Positions 54,001 through 60,000 of a DNA stretch of 64,000 bases are shown one piece after another. Positions within the stretch are counted from its first letter, which is position 1. Every line of letters starts with the position of its first letter. The translations under genes and the position numbers were made by a program. The notes under the pieces were generated by a model. It did not search any database. It was not told where the DNA came from and saw only the letters and a program-made list of their open reading frames with translations. This DNA comes from Astyanax mexicanus. Taxonomy: Eukaryota; Chordata; Actinopteri; Characiformes; Acestrorhamphidae. Where the stretch lies: positions 21,265,501 to 21,329,500 of the forward strand of contig NC_064431.1 in NCBI RefSeq assembly GCF_023375975.1. The letters are read 5' to 3'.

Positions 54001-57000
54001 ACTCTTGGTCTTTGTATGGCTATATTTTGTGCATTATATATATATATACTCAGTTGCACTGAGTATATAGTAAAGTAACATCAGCCTCAGCCTTGGAGGA
54101 AAGCACATGATTCCCAGCTCTGATACATCAGCCAACAGATGTCTGTGCTGAACAACACTGGCCAACTGTGCTCTCTCGGACTTTGGCTGCTGATGCACCG
54201 GAGCATGATCTGGCATCAAATTGGGTCAGTAGATTGACGTAAGTTACTCCGTGCCACTGTCCGACGAATAGACTAGCATGTTAGACTTTTTTGAATTTTA
54301 TCACCTAGTTTGACATGCTCCGCAATGTGCTTCCTGGTGCTGACCAATAGTCTTACTTAATAGGCACACACCTCCTCAGATACATGTGAAGTCAGCCAAC
54401 GCTTCTTTTCGAGCTGCTGCTGATGTAGCATTACTGAGTAGCATCACAGAGCACTTGGAGGAAAGCTCAGCGACTCGGTTCCGATACATCAGCTCACAGA
54501 TGCCCTGTGCTGTAGAGTGATGTGGGGAGAGAGCACCATGTACCAAAAGCTGCATGATCAGTGGTTCGAACATGTGATCTCCCGCTTATGTTTGTCAGAT
54601 TCTTTGCTCCTCCTCCACGATGACCTACAGACCCACGCCACAAGGATGTGGATGATAATTGGTTGGTGACTAACATGTAATGTTGCCAGTTCCTCAAGTA
54701 AGACACCAAAAAAAAAAAAGAAAAGAAAAATTTTGCTTTACTTTAATGTAAAATTGGCCTGTAATGAAAACCGGAGGTTATCTGGCATCGTACACAATTG
54801 CACCCCACACCATGACACCAGAGTCACTCCATAGCAGTCTGGCACGACTACCCACCAAATTTCCTTCCTGTTGGTTGATTCTATTGAACTATTTATTTTT
54901 CTTTTTTATTATAGGTGTATAATTAATTATTTTTTTAATGTGCATGTGCCATCAGTGAAGCTGGTCTGCCATGTATGAAATAAACCTGACTGAAAGTAAC
55001 TTTTTCTCCTAGCTGTTTTCTGTCATGTACAATATAAAAATATATCTGTTGGATGGCTAACAACTTCTGAATCATAACTGTTTGTATATTTGTACGGAGT
55101 TGTTAAATGTTACACGTCTGCAGACAACCCCACTGTGCTTTTTCTTTATCCTTATTGCTCTGCCACCCTCCAGTGTGTTCAGTACTCTGCACGGCTGCTG
55201 TGCCCCCAGTCTGTTGGTAAAGTGTATGTGCTCTAACCTGCCTGGCTTCCTAAGCAGTAACCCGTCTTATCTCTCCTTCTGTCTTCCTGTTTTTCTGTCT
55301 GTCCTCCCTACTGTCTGCATTTCTCCTACCCTCTCCTCTATCCTGTTCTCTGCTCCTCCTCCTAAACGCATCTGCGGAATCTGAAACCCAGGCTCCTTGA
55401 ACGTTTCAGAGTCCGACCCCATCGAGGCCATCGCACGCTTTGACTACTCAGGCCGCACCAATCGCGAGCTGTCTTTTAAGAAGGGCGCCTCCCTGCTGCT
55501 GTACCACCGCGCCTCCGACGACTGGTGGGAGGGTCGGCACAACGGAGCTGAAGGCCTGGTGCCGCACCAGTACATAGTGGTTCAGGACACGTAAGGACTT
55601 TATTTCAGTCTGTTCAAGCAGTAATATGAATTACATGTTGATCAACCATGTTCTTAATAGTCGACCACCATGGGTTAACTTGTGTATATTGATTATCGAG
55701 CTTGGTCAGATTGCTCATGATTGTAGACCAGCTAAACCATCAAACTCAAGCCATAAAAAAACAGTATAAACAAGTTTACCCCATGTCCTCAGGCTTCTTG
55801 GTCGAGCATGGCCATGCTACTTTTTATACAGTAGCAGTCAAAATTGGGACTCACCTTCAATTCAGTGTTTTTTCATTGTAGATTAATACTAAAGTCATCC
55901 AAACTTTTAAGCAAAACATATAAAATTATTTAATAAACCAAAAAAGTGTTAAACAAACCAGAATATGTTTTATATTTTAGATTTTTCAAAGTAGGCACCT
56001 TTTGCTTAGATAGACACAAGTTTGCACATGTTTGCTGGATTTTCTCAGTCAGCTTTATGAGGTAGTTTCTTGGAATGTAATCTTTCAGTTAACAGCTGTG
56101 CTAAACTTTTCAAGAGTTCATAAAAAAAGTTTTTTTTTAATTTCTTGCCTCTTTATAGGTTTAAGAGCATCAGTTGTAAAGTTGTGAAGAGGTAGAGTTG
56201 CAGTTATACAGTGAATCGTTCTATTTGAGTAATGTTTGAATCCACATTATGGCAAGAAGAACCACTTAACTAAGTAAGGAAAAAAATACTTTAAGAAATG
56301 AAGGTCAGTCAATCTGAAAAATTTCAAGAACTTTGAAAGAATCCTCAAGTCCATTAAAAATGTTATGATGAAACTGGCCCTAATCAGGAATGCCCCAGAA
56401 AAGAAAGAGCACAAGTTTCCTTGTTCCACAGGATAAGTTTATCAGAGTTACAAGCCTCAGTTTACATCACCCAGATAAGAGCCACCTAAATGCTTCACAG
56501 AGTATTTTGGTTTGTTTAACACTTTGAAGTGACTACATGATTCCTTATGTGTTCCTTCATAGTCTGGATGACTTTAGTATTCATTTACAGTGAAAGGACA
56601 AAAAAGAGATTTACTCTTATTGTATACTGTATCTGTGTCAAGTGTCTGAATTCATTCTGAGGCTGTATTTGCTTGAGGAAAGGGTCATTATGGTCATTAT
56701 TATAAAAATCTCTGTATTTGGTGTCCAGGGCGGATGGTTACACGGGCCGAGGCAGCCCCAAAGCTGACCTGGATGCGTCCCACGAGACCCTGGAGGAGAA
56801 AGTGTCCACTAGAGGCAGCGCCAGCTCTCCCACTGGAGGACACGTAGCAGACATCTACCTGGCCAACCTCAACAAGTACGATTGATGAAATATAATGCTT
56901 AGATTGGAGCTAATAACTGATCACTCCATTGGATAGAGACATCCCTATTGCTCACTATTATATACCATGCTTAGGGAATATAGAGAATAATACTTCATTG

Positions 57001-60000
57001 GTTCATTAACTTGACATGATCAAGATTAATTTGGAGAAAGTTGAAGAATGTATGAAAGCTGATAATTCATAAGAAAGATATATAATAAATGTGTATATTT
57101 ACAAAGACTCTGTATGTTTCATAACCCCAGGAGATAGTATGCTGTACATCTTATTTTCTGATCTCTAGTTCTTTTGTGTAATAGAATTTGTACTTTATTT
57201 TTCTCTTACTCAGGATGAGAAAGCGCCCGGAAGCGACTGGTATCCGCAGAACGTTCCGACCAGTGGAGCCCCCAGGAGATGGTTCAGTTGGAGCTGTGGG
57301 GGGTCTGAGGGCCACCTCCTTGCCTGCGGGAGGGCTTCCCAAAGAAGGCTCGGACAAGCGGCCGGTGAGCGCCCACAGCGTCATCAACTCCATCACCCGC
57401 CACTCCTCTCTGAAGACCAAGGTGGAGAGCCCCCAGTTCCGCAAGGCAGCTCCTGCTGGCCGTTCCAAGAGCTTCAGCAACCACCGGCCGCTGGACCCTG
57501 AGGTCTTCACCCAGGTGGAGCACAGCTCACAGGTGAGATCTTGTTCGGTCAGCTGGGGTCTCCTGCAGTGAAAGTGTGGATGTTAAATCTGGATTTCTGC
57601 CAGCGTCAATTCTAGCCAGACACTGCCGGTCACTGTATCCACACTGGGTGGATAACATAAGCCTTCTCTGATGTATTCCTGGTGCACGTACGGCACTGTA
57701 CAGGTTTAAGGAAGGTTAACATTCCGCATAACCTCAGAAATGGAACATTCAATTCATTTGGCACCCACTGTCAGGCCTCATTCAAATCTCATAATTGACC
57801 ACAATGGCCAATGTTCAGCCTCATTCACACCCTACAATATAACACCCTACAATTTATATAGATATGAATTGCAGATGTCATGCTATCTCCCGAGGCAACA
57901 CTTTGGGCCCTATCGTACACCCTGCACAAGGTGCCTTGCGATGTTCGTTGCTATCTTACACCCCGTCAGCAGTCTATTTATTTTCACAGCTTGTTTAGGA
58001 ATTGAGTTTAGGAATATCTTTACACTGATTGGCATGGTGGTCTGGAAGTAAGGTGTGTTCAGGTAAATTTCTGATGTGTTTCTATCTTGGTGGTGAGAAA
58101 TATAGGTGTGCCACTGACTGATTAAAAACCCTGACAACAGTCAATAATTATCCACCAAATCGTATCTGAGCACGTTGCACACGCTCAGTGCGTGTACACC
58201 CCCTGCTGGTTACAAACACAAATTACAAAACCAGAATAAAGTGTAAAATAATATTGATGCTGGCGTACCTTCACAGCATAAACGTGCAGGTCTGTATCAT
58301 CTGCTGAGATGGACAAAGCACAGCGCAGTTAAGATACGAATGTGCCAAAGTCAGAGAACGCCTGGCTCTTAAAGGGAATGAAAACTGGCACAATGGTTTA
58401 TTTCACGTTACACCCACAACACACCTATGACTAATTAAGAAAATTAGTTCATGCCTTTTGTGCATTTTAAACTGTGCTTCCTTATTATACTGGTGTGCTA
58501 AAGATTGCTAAAATAGGGCCCTTTGTGATCAATTTACTTTTTTATGTGTGTTTTAAAACCATTGACATTTACTCAATTCTTATAAACTTAGTGTAAGAAT
58601 TTAATAAATGTCAGTGCTTTCAAAATACACATGGGCCTGTATTTAGCAATACCTCCTTTGTGACCTTCAGTTCAGGAAGCCAGTTCAGGATGTGGTATCT
58701 TGTTTCCTGTCTGAACAAAGTAAAGACCAGTTAGACCACATGACTACCACAGCTAAGGTATTGGGACACCTGACAACATGTTGTTTCTTCTGAAATGAAA
58801 GTATTAAAACCTGTTTCTACTGATTTTGTTGGAGAAACTGTTTCTACTGTCTGGGGACAGAGTGCTTTCTACTTAATTCTGTTTTTCAAGAATAGCTGTA
58901 GGGATTTCATTGATTGCATTTAGCGACAAGAGCTAAAAGATTGTAAATTTTCTCAATGCTGGGGGGCTTTATACTGTACCTCTCTAGCTAGCCCATGCCT
59001 GGCATTAGAGACTAGACAAACTGTGTGTGTGTGTGTGTGTGTGTGACATTTGGACAAATAGTGCTCAGTAAAGAATTCTAGAAGATCTAAGGCTTGAAGT
59101 TAGATTACCAGTGTCTGCCAGCTTTATGAACTTTAATTCAGGAGTCTGGGTTAATACAGATGTACGCTTTTGGCTGGAATTAAAGAGTCTGCTTCATCGC
59201 TGGAATCTAAGAAAGTCTTCAAATCTAATCCTCTTATGCCTATACTTTAATCTGCACTTGCAGCGAGGGTCCTTTCATCTTAAATGATTAAAGTGAAAAG
59301 GGGTTTGCCCTGTCTCGTCCAGTAGACAAGTCCCAAAACTTTACCCAGCCCATCTCTGGTATTCACTAAAACAGAACAAAAGCTGAAGCTCCTGTGATGT
59401 TTGGGCAGTACCCTCAAGGCCCTTTCACACCTGAAAGATTTATGTTTTTGTTATGTTGTATACGTTACATTTGATCTGGTTAGATTTGTTTTCATACTGC
59501 AGTTTAGTGACTAAGCACATTTTAAAGAACCTTACTATAGCCTTCATCAGTCGACTTTACCTATGTAGGCGTTGATCAATTTTTTGAAGACCATAGAATG
59601 CAGAAACACCCAACAACAGATTGAGCGTAACAGATTTAATTTAGGTTCCTTTCATTTCTGTTTATAAATAAGGGTTAATCTACAGTTACAGTAGATACAG
59701 AAATCACCAATGTAATCTTACCCATGTACCCATACTGCTGCTATACAAAACAATTAAGACAATTATTGTAAGGTATTATGTATAGCATAAATTATCCATA
59801 ATGTAATATGATAACACTATTCATAAAAGTGTACACTGTAATTGCCAGAAAGCCATGATGGACTTGAAAGAACACACGGGGCCCTATCGTACATCCTGCA
59901 CAATATGCTTCACGATGCTCTTTGCTATCTTACACCCTGTCAACAGTCTATTTTCATGCCTCGCACCCGTATCGTTAAAATAGTGTCTGATGTTTAGGAA

